From: Streptomyces mirabilis
GTDB lineage: Bacteria > Actinomycetota > Actinomycetes > Streptomycetales > Streptomycetaceae
Length of the DNA: 64,000 nt
Assembly: GCF_039503195.1 (NCBI RefSeq)
Contig: NZ_JBCJKP010000001.1
Span: 4,960,001-5,024,000 of the forward strand
Reading direction: 5' to 3'
Position 1 is the stretch's first letter; each line of letters begins with the position of its first letter. The notes beneath the pieces were generated by a model that was given only the letters and a program-made list of their open reading frames with translations, was not told the DNA's origin and ran no database searches. The position numbers and the translations under genes are program-made. Shown piece by piece: positions 15,506 through 24,480 of the stretch.

Positions 15506-18500
15506 TCACAAGGGCATCGGATCGATGTCGCAGTTGGCCCGCTCCATCGCCCGAGTCTGCAACGTGGCCGGGTGAGGTGCAGGCTCGGCAGAGCGAAGCC
15601 GAGGTCCGTCCAGCACCCGCTCCATCCTCTCCAGGGTGGCCGCCCGCAGCGCCTCCCCGTCCGTCCTCTGGCCCACGGCGATACGGTCCAGCGAGAGGTT
15701 GGCCGCACACACCAGGGTCGTGGGGTGGTCCTCGCCCAGCTGGTCCTGGCACAGCTCCAGTGTCTTCTCACCCAGCTCGCGCGCCTTGTCCTCCAGCCCC
15801 AGCGCGCTCAGATCGCTCGCCAGATTGATCGCACAGGCCAGCGCGATCGGATGGCTCTCCCCGAGCCGCCCGGTCAGCGACTCCAGCGCCGTCTCGTCCA
15901 GCTGCCTCGCCTCCCGTACCCGTCCCAGCAGCCTCAGCGTCACCGCCAGGTCGATGTCGGCGGCCAGAGCGTGCGGGTGATCGGGCTGGAAAAGCTCACG
16001 GAACCGCCCGGACGCCTTCTCGCCCAGGTCACGAGCCCGCTCCAGCTCGCCGTTGTGCCGCAGCGCCACCGACAGGGTGAGGGAGGCCGTCAGGGACTCG
16101 GGGTGCGTGTCGCCGTACCGACGGGCGAACTGGTCGAACGCCTCGCGGGCCAGTTCCAGCGCGCCTTCGGGGTCGCCCTCCTTGCGGCATGCCTCACTGA
16201 GCTGCCGCACGGTCGCCAGGGTCGCGGGGTTGCCGGCCCCGAAGACCGTACGGAAACCGTCGACGACCGCCTGTTGCAGAGACCGCGCACCGACGTAGTC
16301 GCCGGTCTCACGCACGTCGACGGCGATGCTCGCCTCGGTGATCAGCGACTGCTGGTGGTCGCGGCCGAACAGCCGGGCCTTCAGGGCATGCGTGTGCTGG
16401 TCCAGTTCCAGCGCGCGCTGGAAATCACCGACCAGCCGCAGGCTCACCCCGAGGTTGTGGGCGGTGACCAGCGTGGTGGGATCGTCCTCGCCGAAGGCAC
16501 GGCGAGCCCGGTCGTAGGCCGCCTCGTCCAGCTCGGCCCCGGCGGCGAAGTCCCCCTGGACGCGTCGCACGGCGGCTTCCAGGTTCAGGGTCTCCAGCGC
16601 GTCCTCGCGGGTGTCCTCCCGGTCCGCGGGCGCGGTGCGGGAGTAGACGTCCTTGAGCTGGGCCACGAGCTGGGAGGCGTCGTCGTAACGGCCCACCTTC
16701 AGATAGACGAAACTCAGCCACCACGCCATCAGCCGCGTCTGCTGGTCCTCCTCGCCGAACAGCCGCTGCCAGGTCTGCCAGGCCTGCTCCATGAACTCGC
16801 GCGCGACCTTGTGATCCCCCCAGTACCACAGGTACTTGGCGACGTTCATCACAAGCTCGCGCACCCACGGCTGGTCGGACTCGACGGCGCGCGACGCGAT
16901 GACATGGCCGTACAACTCCGCGTAGCGCGGCCAGTTTGCCGACTGGTTGGGCCCCTTGGGGTCGGAGGCGGCCAGAAGGGTGTGGGCCCCATTGCGCATG
17001 CGGTTCTGTTCCTCGGGGGTCATGCGGTTGATCAGCACGGCCTGGACCAGGCGGTGCATCTCGATCGAGTTGGTGCGGTGGTCAATGCGGGCGAGGGAGT
17101 AGCGGTTGATCTCCCGTATGGCGCGGGCGAGCCGCATGGGGTCGTTGAGGGCACGATCGAGTTCGGAGTCGATTCTGCTGCCGCCGAGGCCGGAGAAGAT
17201 CGAACGGGAGATGGGGTCCGGCGCGAAGTAGGAGCAGAGCTGGAGCAGGCGCAGGGCGGCCACGCTGCGCGTCTGCAGGTGATCGAGGGAGACGTTCCAC
17301 GCGGCCGCGACCGGAAGCTGGTAGTCCGGGGGCGGGGAGACCTCGAGGAGTTCACTGCGCTTGTCCTCGAACAGGCGCAGGTACTCCGACACCGGCATCC
17401 CGGTCTCCGCGCGCCATGCGGCGGCCTGTTCCAGGGCGAGCGGGAGGTCACCGAGGGCCTCGGCGAGGCGGTCCGCCTCGGCGTCGTCGAGGTCCCCGGG
17501 GGACCCCGAGCGGCGCAGCAGCTCCTTGCTTTCCTCCCGGGTGAAGACGTCGACCTCCAGGGAGGGGCCGACGACGCTCCAGCGCCGGTTGCGCGAGGTG
17601 ACGAGGATGGTGCCGCTGCCACCGGTGGGGAAGTAGTCACGGACGCGCTCGGGGCTGTCGGCGTTGTCGAAGATCAGCAGCCAGCGGGAGTACGGCCGCC
17701 CCTCGCGCAGCGCCTCACGCACCGCGGGACCGGCGATGTTGGCCTCGGGGCTGGTGCCGAGGCCGAGCCGCTGGGCGAGTTCCACCAGGGACTGGCCGAT
17801 CTGGCCGGGGCGCTCGGCGGGGATCCACCAGACGACGTCGTACTCGGACTGATGCCGGTAGGCGTACTCGATCGCCATCTGGGTCTTGCCGACACCGCCC
17901 ATGCCATGGATGGCCTCGGGCAGCACGGTGGTCGTGCCTTCCTGAAGGCGCTCCCGCAGTCGTTCCAGAAGGTCCACGCGGCCGGTGAAGTTCGGATTGC
18001 GCGGGGGGATGTTCCCCCAGATGCGCGGCTGCGTCGAGCGCGCGCGCTCCACCGCGGGCTGCTGCGTGGTCGCCATGGTCGTGGCTCCTTCTGAAGTTGT
18101 CTCGGGCCCCCTCGGGGCGTGTGCGGCATCCCGGTGGACCCGGGTGGCGGGGTCCTGGTGCCGCGTGTGGGTACGTGTGTCCTTGCCCAGGTTGACCGTG
18201 TTCTGCCGGTCGTACGCGCGCAGCGCCCGCGCGAGACGCTCGGCCTGGGGCAGGAAGCGTCCGGACAGGGCGCGCAGCGCGGCCAGTTCGATGCGCAGGA
18301 ACGCCACGTTCCGGGGGGTCACGGGCGACAGGCCGGTCGTCTCGACAAGTTCGTCCGCGGCGGGCAGCAACGGTTCGGAGCCCTCCGGGACCGCCATCAG
18401 CACCCGTACGTCGTGCAGCACGCGGATGGTGTCCCGGCGGCGGGCCAGCGCCAGTAACTCCTGGCGGATGTTCGGGCCGAAGGTGAAGACCACGTCGGCC

Positions 18501-19459
18501 GCGCGCTCGGCGTCCGCACCCGCGGGCCGCACCAGACCGCTCATCAGCAGCTCGGTGAGGTGGGCGGGCCCGGCACCCGGCACCGAGGCCGTCAGGGCGC
18601 TCATGACGGGCAGCGTCAGAGGAGCCGCCGCGAGGCGGGTCGCGAGCGCGAACGCGGTGGGCGAGGCGGCGGCCCGGAACTCCGACACGCGCTCCCACGG
18701 GGGTACGGCGCTGGCGGGGTCGGGCACGTCGTCGACCCAGGGCACGGCACGCGCGGCGTCCGGCCGCCGCTTCCAGTCGCGGGCCCGCACGCCCGACATC
18801 TCCACGCCCTCGGAGGCCCGGCCCGTCACCAGGTCGACCCAGCCGGTGAGGGAGTGGCCGGTCTGCTCCAGGACCGGGACGGGCACCACGCCGGCCCGTG
18901 CCGCCGTGGTGTCGTCCACAGGTTCGAGGGGTGAGGTGCGCAGCTCCCAACCCAGAGAGTCGTTGGGCGCCCAGGGGCGCCCGGAGCTCAGGCGCATGCG
19001 GTAGACGTCCAGGCCGGTACGGAACCAGAGCCGTTGGGGCAGCAGATGCAGGACCGCGAGCGGCTCGGAGCGGCCCAGTTCGCGCAGCAGCGGCAGCACC
19101 GCGTCCGAACGCCAGCCCGCGGCCAGCCCGTCGGTCAGCACCAGCACCACCCGGTGTTCGCCCACGGGCGGGGGAAGGTGCTCCAGCCGGATCCGGCCCG
19201 GCTCGGTGTCGTCCGAACTCAGCAGCCGTAAGCGGGTGATCGGGCCCAGTGACTCCTGGCGGCCGAGTTCGTCGGCCAGTCGGGTGACCGTCTCGTCCCA
19301 GACCCGCATGGTCACGTAGTCGTCGACCACGAGCAGTACGTCCGGGCGATCCGCGGAAGAAGCCTGCCCGAGGCCACGCAGGGCGCGCGACAGCACACCG
19401 AGTGACGCATCGTCAGACGGTGATGCCGATGGTGGTCGTGGACCGTCGTCACACTGCAT
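15506..19459 (-). CDS. FxsT-like SAV_2336-N / NB-ARC / TPR protein
   Basis: A 1317-residue multidomain protein. Residues 1-430 resemble the SAV_2336 N-terminal domain (DVLLVVDDYVTMRVWDETV, VVLVLTDGLAAGWRSD, YRMRLSSGRPW). A disordered Thr/Arg-rich linker (430-470) follows. Then comes an NB-ARC-type STAND NTPase: P-loop GMGGVGKT at about 518-525, LLIFDNAD Walker B, GSGTILVTSRNR. The C-terminal half is tetratricopeptide repeats of the NPATLATVRQLSEACRKEGD type. This is the FxSxx-COOH-system TPR protein layout. It probably senses or scaffolds through the TPRs and switches by nucleotide state. A strong internal ribosome site before ATG 18076 may produce the NB-ARC-TPR half alone. Confidence 0.85.
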   Translation of the reverse strand: MQCDDGPRPPSASPSDDASLGVLSRALRGLGQASSADRPDVLLVVDDYVTMRVWDETVTRLADELGRQESLGPITRLRLLSSDDTEPGRIRLEHLPPPVGEHRVVLVLTDGLAAGWRSDAVLPLLRELGRSEPLAVLHLLPQRLWFRTGLDVYRMRLSSGRPWAPNDSLGWELRTSPLEPVDDTTAARAGVVPVPVLEQTGHSLTGWVDLVTGRASEGVEMSGVRARDWKRRPDAARAVPWVDDVPDPASAVPPWERVSEFRAAASPTAFALATRLAAAPLTLPVMSALTASVPGAGPAHLTELLMSGLVRPAGADAERAADVVFTFGPNIRQELLALARRRDTIRVLHDVRVLMAVPEGSEPLLPAADELVETTGLSPVTPRNVAFLRIELAALRALSGRFLPQAERLARALRAYDRQNTVNLGKDTRTHTRHQDPATRVHRDAAHAPRGPETTSEGATTMATTQQPAVERARSTQPRIWGNIPPRNPNFTGRVDLLERLRERLQEGTTTVLPEAIHGMGGVGKTQMAIEYAYRHQSEYDVVWWIPAERPGQIGQSLVELAQRLGLGTSPEANIAGPAVREALREGRPYSRWLLIFDNADSPERVRDYFPTGGSGTILVTSRNRRWSVVGPSLEVDVFTREESKELLRRSGSPGDLDDAEADRLAEALGDLPLALEQAAAWRAETGMPVSEYLRLFEDKRSELLEVSPPPDYQLPVAAAWNVSLDHLQTRSVAALRLLQLCSYFAPDPISRSIFSGLGGSRIDSELDRALNDPMRLARAIREINRYSLARIDHRTNSIEMHRLVQAVLINRMTPEEQNRMRNGAHTLLAASDPKGPNQSANWPRYAELYGHVIASRAVESDQPWVRELVMNVAKYLWYWGDHKVAREFMEQAWQTWQRLFGEEDQQTRLMAWWLSFVYLKVGRYDDASQLVAQLKDVYSRTAPADREDTREDALETLNLEAAVRRVQGDFAAGAELDEAAYDRARRAFGEDDPTTLVTAHNLGVSLRLVGDFQRALELDQHTHALKARLFGRDHQQSLITEASIAVDVRETGDYVGARSLQQAVVDGFRTVFGAGNPATLATVRQLSEACRKEGDPEGALELAREAFDQFARRYGDTHPESLTASLTLSVALRHNGELERARDLGEKASGRFRELFQPDHPHALAADIDLAVTLRLLGRVREARQLDETALESLTGRLGESHPIALACAINLASDLSALGLEDKARELGEKTLELCQDQLGEDHPTTLVCAANLSLDRIAVGQRTDGEALRAATLERMERVLDGPRLRSAEPAPHPATLQTRAMERANCDIDPMPL
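18076..18091 (-). promoter_or_regulatory. internal Shine-Dalgarno and ATG for the NB-ARC-TPR half
   Basis: On the minus strand GAAGGAG (18091-18085) precedes ATG 18076 with eight bases between, in frame with the large gene. The product MATTQQPAVERARSTQ... would be 856 residues and contain the NB-ARC and TPR domains only. The codons just before it encode the poorly conserved Thr/His/Arg-rich linker. Confidence 0.6.
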
Positions 19460-19772
19460 AAGCGCCCTCAGAACGTCCGGTCATGCCCGACGACGGAGGG
19501 AGCACCGAGGAGGAGTCCCGCAGTCTGCGGGCATGCGTGACATCCACGTGCCAAGCCTGGCAGTGGTCTGCTTGCGGTGCAACATGGCAGGCCACAGGAG
19601 ACGGCAGAAGGGTCCGAAAGTCAATCGCCGGATGGTACTTGCCCCCTGTGGACAGCCGGTGGCTCTGTCTCGTCAATAGCGTGACAGTCGGCGATGGCGT
19701 GTGCAAGACCATGGGGTATCCGCCTCCGCCCGCCGGTCGGAGGCCCGTCCCGGGCCGTCGGGGCATGACGGC
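19460..19772 (-). other. upstream region of the FxsT-like gene
   Basis: This 313-bp stretch lies between the VMAP gene stop and the FxsT-like start. It is less GC-rich than its surroundings and contains minus-strand TTGACG and TTGACT hexamers that could be -35 boxes. I see no convincing matching -10 and no repeat or ORF with coding character. Confidence 0.35.
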
Positions 19773-21245
19773 CTACACCGGTCCGGGCGGACTCGGCTTG
19801 CGCTCGGGGTCGTCGAGCAGAATGGCCAGATGGCGACCCACGTGCCCGTCCCAGGCACCGGGGCCGAGGGCCAGCGCGTCCTTGCGCCACTCCCCGACCC
19901 GTTCCGCCAGGCTGCCCAGCCCCCGGTCCTGCAGAATCTCGCCGATGGCGTCCTGGAACTTCGGGTCCGCGCAGTCGCTGCGGTGCCAGATCATCGCGGG
20001 CACCCCGGCCCGCAGGCCGGCGAGGATCTCGCGGCGGCCGGTGCCCGAGTCGTCACCGGGGGGCTGACTGAGCACCAGGCACACCGCGTGCCGGTCCTCC
20101 TTCAGCTCACGCTCCAGGTGGAAGAAGTACGCCTCGTCCTCCGCCGGGCTGCTCCAGTGCGAGTGACTGTCCGCCGGACGCTCCCGCAACTGCCGCCACT
20201 TGTGGTGCCAGGGCCGGTGCCAGGCGGCCCGCTGCAGGCGCTCGATGCTGCGCACGACCACCGGATAGTCCATGACCAGCGGGGTCGGGGCCTCGGAGCC
20301 GGACTCCTTCGACCACCACTCCACCGGCTCGTTGAGCAGTTCCCAGGGCAGGATGAACTCGAGGATCACCGGCTGCCGCAGGTCGGCCCACTTCTCCTCG
20401 GCCTCCTCGATCAGCCGCTCCACCGCGCCCGGGAGTTCCTCCCGGCCCAGGTGGACCGTCTCGCCGCGCACGGGGTGCCAGCCCTCGGAGTCGGACTGGC
20501 GCCAGTGCGAGAGGTGGTACCGGTCCGTCTCGATCCGGTCCGGCTCGAACTGGATCATCAGATACGCGGGGACGAGGGAGGGCGCGGGCTGTGGAAAGTC
20601 CGAGTGCTGCCAGTCCGAGAGCAGTCCCTCCATGCCCAGAGAGAGGGCCTGGGTGCGGTTGAAGCGGCGCAGCACCTCGGCGGCGTCCGCCTGGCCGTCC
20701 TCCATCAGCCGGTCGGCCGACAGCGCCAGGAAGGCCATGCTGGGCGGGAGTTCACCCGCCGGGGAGTTCTCGCCCGCCAGCCGCAGGAAGACCTGCCACC
20801 CCGTCTGGCACCACCCGGGCAGCTCCTGGACGCGGGACCGGCTCGCGCGGCGCGCCATGACGGCCAGGTCCGTGGAGCCCATCGCCAGCAGGACGGGCCG
20901 CAGGTGAGCGAGATCGGCGTTGTTGAAGAAGTCGACGGCCTCCCACTCGTCCACGAGCGGCCACAGCTCGGCGACCGTCGCCGACTGCTGTTCCACGTAC
21001 TCCAGCGACCGCACCAGGCAGGCCAGGCCGTCACCGACGGCCGTGCACTCCTTCACCACCTGTAACAGCCACGGCCGCAGCCGATCACCGCCGAAGGGTT
21101 CCACGGGCGTGGCCAGTTCACCGGCCAGCAGATCCCGCCAGACCTCGCGGCTGCTCCCCTGGCTCACCGTGGCCGACCCCTGCAACGCGTCCACGATGGA
21201 GACAATGAGCTCGTTGCGGACCCGATCCGGACTGCGCCCTCTCAC
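19773..21245 (-). CDS. vWA-MoxR associated conflict system protein (EAD2 + VMAP-C)
   Basis: A 490-residue protein. GTG 21245 is chosen because GGAGG lies seven bases upstream (GGAGGTAACGGGGTG). Residues 10-95 (LIVSIVDALQGSATVS through LLQVVKECTAVGDGLACLVRSLEYVEQQ) look like the same effector-associated domain found at the C-terminus of the trypsin gene at 12218. The C-terminal half has VMAP-C features: ILEFILPWELLNEPVEWW, YPVVVRSIERLQRA and AMIWHRSDC. VMAP proteins act with MoxR ATPases and vWA proteins in predicted NTP-dependent defence systems; neither partner gene lies in this window. It reads away from tRNA-Thr. Confidence 0.85.
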   Translation of the reverse strand: MRGRSPDRVRNELIVSIVDALQGSATVSQGSSREVWRDLLAGELATPVEPFGGDRLRPWLLQVVKECTAVGDGLACLVRSLEYVEQQSATVAELWPLVDEWEAVDFFNNADLAHLRPVLLAMGSTDLAVMARRASRSRVQELPGWCQTGWQVFLRLAGENSPAGELPPSMAFLALSADRLMEDGQADAAEVLRRFNRTQALSLGMEGLLSDWQHSDFPQPAPSLVPAYLMIQFEPDRIETDRYHLSHWRQSDSEGWHPVRGETVHLGREELPGAVERLIEEAEEKWADLRQPVILEFILPWELLNEPVEWWSKESGSEAPTPLVMDYPVVVRSIERLQRAAWHRPWHHKWRQLRERPADSHSHWSSPAEDEAYFFHLERELKEDRHAVCLVLSQPPGDDSGTGRREILAGLRAGVPAMIWHRSDCADPKFQDAIGEILQDRGLGSLAERVGEWRKDALALGPGAWDGHVGRHLAILLDDPERKPSPPGPV

Positions 21246-21371
21246 CCCGTTACCTCCACACAGCTGGCGCGGCACCCTGATGGTGCCCAACAGGGTAAGG
21301 CCGTAAAGCGGGGCATGGCACGGAAAACCACGGGCCTCATCGCGGGATGCCCGTGTTGTTTGCGCTGTTGG

Positions 21372-21445
21372 AGCCCCCTGTCGGATTCGAACCGACGACC
21401 TTCGCTTTACAAGAGCGGCGCTCTGACCAGCTGAGCTAAGGAGGC
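21372..21445 (-). tRNA. tRNA-Thr (anticodon TGT)
   Basis: Minus-strand cloverleaf. Acceptor GCCTCCT pairs with AGGGGGC, the D arm contains TAGCTCAGCTGGTCAGAGC, the anticodon loop is CTTGTAA (TGT), and the T arm contains GGTTCGAATCC. The 3' CCA appears to be encoded (21371-21369). It lies beside the conflict/RiPP island, and tRNA genes are common integration targets. Confidence 0.95.
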
Positions 21446-21577
21446 CTGCACGCGTGTGCCCGTGCAGTGTACCCAGGTCCCAGCCGGGCCCTCTCGAAAA
21501 TTTCCGCGAAGTTCACAGCCCCCTGGCTACTGACAGATCAGGTGAACGCCAGGTACCGTCCTGAGCCAGTTCACTCT

Positions 21578-21593
21578 CGTGGACTACACCACC
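21578..21593. promoter_or_regulatory. DasR-responsive element (dre)-like site upstream of msiK
   Basis: CGTGGACTACACCACC contains the full dre core TGGWCTASACCA (as TGGACTACACCA). The published dre pattern is roughly ASTGGWCTASACCAST, and only the outermost bases differ. It lies 78 bp upstream of the msiK start. DasR is the GntR regulator of N-acetylglucosamine and chitobiose use. Confidence 0.65.
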
Positions 21594-21611
21594 GCGAAGG
21601 CTTCGCGGTGG
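21589..21611. repeat. perfect inverted repeat upstream of msiK
   Basis: CCACCGCGAAG / CTTCGCGGTGG with a single central G, overlapping the right end of the dre-like site. It could be a second operator or a leader hairpin about 60 bases before the msiK start. Confidence 0.6.
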
Positions 21612-21670
21612 ACACCACCTTTACAACGGATCGTCCGGCACGTTCCTGCCGGTGAAGGGGGCCCCTCACC

Positions 21671-22807
<1,137 letters not shown>

Positions 22808-22890
22808 TCGCCCCGATCGCCCTGATCACCGCGAAAAGCAAGTCGGGGGACGGAAACCGCGCCGCGGTCGAATTCACCCAAGTTGACGAA

Positions 22891-22920
22891 GAGAGCCCCA
22901 CAGCAGGCTGTGGGGCTCTC
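22891..22920 (+). terminator. Rho-independent-type terminator of msiK
   Basis: GAGAGCCCCACAG / CTGTGGGGCTCTC, perfect 13-bp arms with a 4-base loop, then TTCGTTGT. It lies 84 bp after the msiK stop. Confidence 0.88.
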
Positions 22921-23061
22921 TTCGTTGTCGACAAATACCCCGGCAAGCCGGTCATTTCGATCCCTGTACGTCAACTCGCCACCCAGCGAAAGCCGGTCCC
23001 TTATCCCCCGAACTGATTACTAAATGTCGCCAAATCATCACCCCGCGCTACCCTCACTCGC

Positions 23062-23511
23062 GTGAAGCACTCCACCACTAACCAACGGACCCGGCGTGGC
23101 CGTGGCCCCGCGCGCCGGATCGGTCGCACCCTCGCCCTCGTTCTGCCTGTCGTCCTGGTGCTCTCCGGGACTCTGGCGGTCACCCGAGTCAACTGGTCGG
23201 GGAACTCCTCGGACTCGGTGCTCACCGCCTCCTCCTCGGACGTCTCCTCGCGTGCCGTCTCCCGTGCGCCGCAGGACGTGCTGCGCGACCGGCTCCTGCT
23301 GGAGCTCCAGGAGAAGAACCCGGGCGTCGCCCTCACCCACCTCCAGGAGGCCGTGAACGGCCGCCCGTCGCTCGCCAAGCACTGCGTCTCCATCGCCCGC
23401 GCCCTCGGCCGCGCCGCGGTCCGCGCGTACGGCCCGACGCGCGCCCAGGCGTTCGCGCGCCCGGTCTGCGACACGTCCTTCGCATCGGGGGTCGCGGCCA
23501 CGCATCTCTGA
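23062..23511 (+). CDS. hypothetical membrane-anchored or secreted protein
   Basis: A 149-residue protein with an Arg-rich N-terminus and one hydrophobic segment (TLALVLPVVLVLSGTLAV, about residues 23-40). It acts either as an uncleaved anchor or a signal peptide. The rest is a Ser-rich linker and a helical domain with two Cys residues (KHCVSIARAL, PVCDTSF) that could form a disulfide. GTG 23062 is the first start after the intergenic region. I do not recognise a function. It precedes the nucleotidyltransferase gene by 95 bp. Confidence 0.75.
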   Translation: MKHSTTNQRTRRGRGPARRIGRTLALVLPVVLVLSGTLAVTRVNWSGNSSDSVLTASSSDVSSRAVSRAPQDVLRDRLLLELQEKNPGVALTHLQEAVNGRPSLAKHCVSIARALGRAAVRAYGPTRAQAFARPVCDTSFASGVAATHL

Positions 23512-23606
23512 GCCACACCGGTCCCACCCGTTCTGTCAGGTAACAGCTGTTTAAGGGAACCGTTGCCGACAGAAGCCGTGAGCGGGGCGCCACGTACAGT
23601 TCGGGC

Positions 23607-24338
23607 ATGACCCATCCGAACGCCGCGTCACGCCCCGTTCAAGCCGTTGTCCTGGCCGGTGGTCAGGGCTCCCGACTGCGTCCCTACACCGACGACCGGC
23701 CCAAGCCGATGGTCGAGATCCCCGGCACCGGGACCCCGATCATCGGTCACCAGCTGACCTGGCTCGCCGAGGAGGGCGTCACCGACGTCGTCGTCTCCTG
23801 CGGCCACCTCGCCGAGGTCCTCCAGAAGTGGCTGGACTCGGCCGACCTCCCGGTCAACATCACGACGGTCGTCGAGACGGAACCGCTCGGCCGGGGCGGC
23901 GGCCTGAAGTACGCCGCCGCGCACCTCCCCCACCCTGACAAGCCCTGGTACGCGACGAACGGCGACATCTGGACCCGTTTCTCGCTGCGCGACATGGCGG
24001 ACTTCCACACCGAGCGCGACGCCGTCGCGACCCTCGCCCTCGCCCGCCCGCGCATCCCGTGGGGCGCCGTCAAGACCGACGGCTTCGGACGCGTCACGGA
24101 CTTCATCGAGTCCCCGCCGACCACGTACGAGATCAACGCGGGCGTCTACGTCTTCTCCGCCGAGTTCGCCGACCTGCTCCCCGAGCGCGGCGACCACGAG
24201 CGCACCACGTTCCCGCACCTGGCCCGCGAACGCCGCCTGGCCGGCTTCCCGCTCCCGCAGGGCGCCTACTGGCGCGCCATCGACACCGCGAAGGACCTCA
24301 CGGAGGCGGCGAAGGAACTCGCGGCCCTGGGACGCTGA
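23607..24338 (+). CDS. sugar-phosphate nucleotidyltransferase (NTP_transferase)
   Basis: A 243-residue nucleotidyltransferase. VVLAGGQGSRLRPYTDDRPKPMVEI (from residue 14) is the NTP-binding signature with the catalytic Arg and Lys. ATNGDIWTRF supplies the metal-binding Asp. It has the single-domain size of mannose-1-phosphate guanylyltransferase-like or RmlA-like enzymes without the C-terminal left-handed beta-helix. The sugar and nucleotide cannot be assigned. It probably makes an NDP-sugar for wall or glycan synthesis. The stop codon lies inside the first unit of a tandem repeat. Confidence 0.9.
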   Translation: MTHPNAASRPVQAVVLAGGQGSRLRPYTDDRPKPMVEIPGTGTPIIGHQLTWLAEEGVTDVVVSCGHLAEVLQKWLDSADLPVNITTVVETEPLGRGGGLKYAAAHLPHPDKPWYATNGDIWTRFSLRDMADFHTERDAVATLALARPRIPWGAVKTDGFGRVTDFIESPPTTYEINAGVYVFSAEFADLLPERGDHERTTFPHLARERRLAGFPLPQGAYWRAIDTAKDLTEAAKELAALGR

Positions 24339-24420
24339 GAGCCCCTTCCCGGAGGCACGAGGGGCTGAGAGCCCCTTCCCGGCAGCACGAGGGCTGAGAG
24401 CCCCTTCCGGCAGTACGAGG
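24335..24420 (+). repeat. three tandem copies of a 29-30 bp unit
   Basis: Units start at 24335, 24365 and 24394, each beginning CTGAGAGCCCCTTCC and ending GGCAGCACGAGG or a close variant. The first unit includes the TGA of the upstream gene. The array runs straight into the terminator. Confidence 0.9.
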
Positions 24421-24460
24421 ACGGGCCCCGCACATCTGATGTGCGGGGCCCGTCCTCGTA
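24414..24460. terminator. very long bidirectional terminator hairpin
   Basis: Perfect inverted repeat with 23-bp arms and a one-base centre, core ACGGGCCCCGCACATC / GATGTGCGGGGCCCGT. It lies between the convergent nucleotidyltransferase and DoxX genes. Confidence 0.88.
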
Positions 24461-24480
24461 TCGCCAGGGGGCGTTACGCG

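Noticed and set aside
15155..18094. 979-codon plus-strand open frame
   Set aside because: Antisense to the FxsT-like gene, which has clear NB-ARC and TPR motifs; codon bias is on the minus strand.
24335..24420. Short repeats considered as a CRISPR array
   Set aside because: Units are directly adjacent with no unique spacers, and no cas genes are present.
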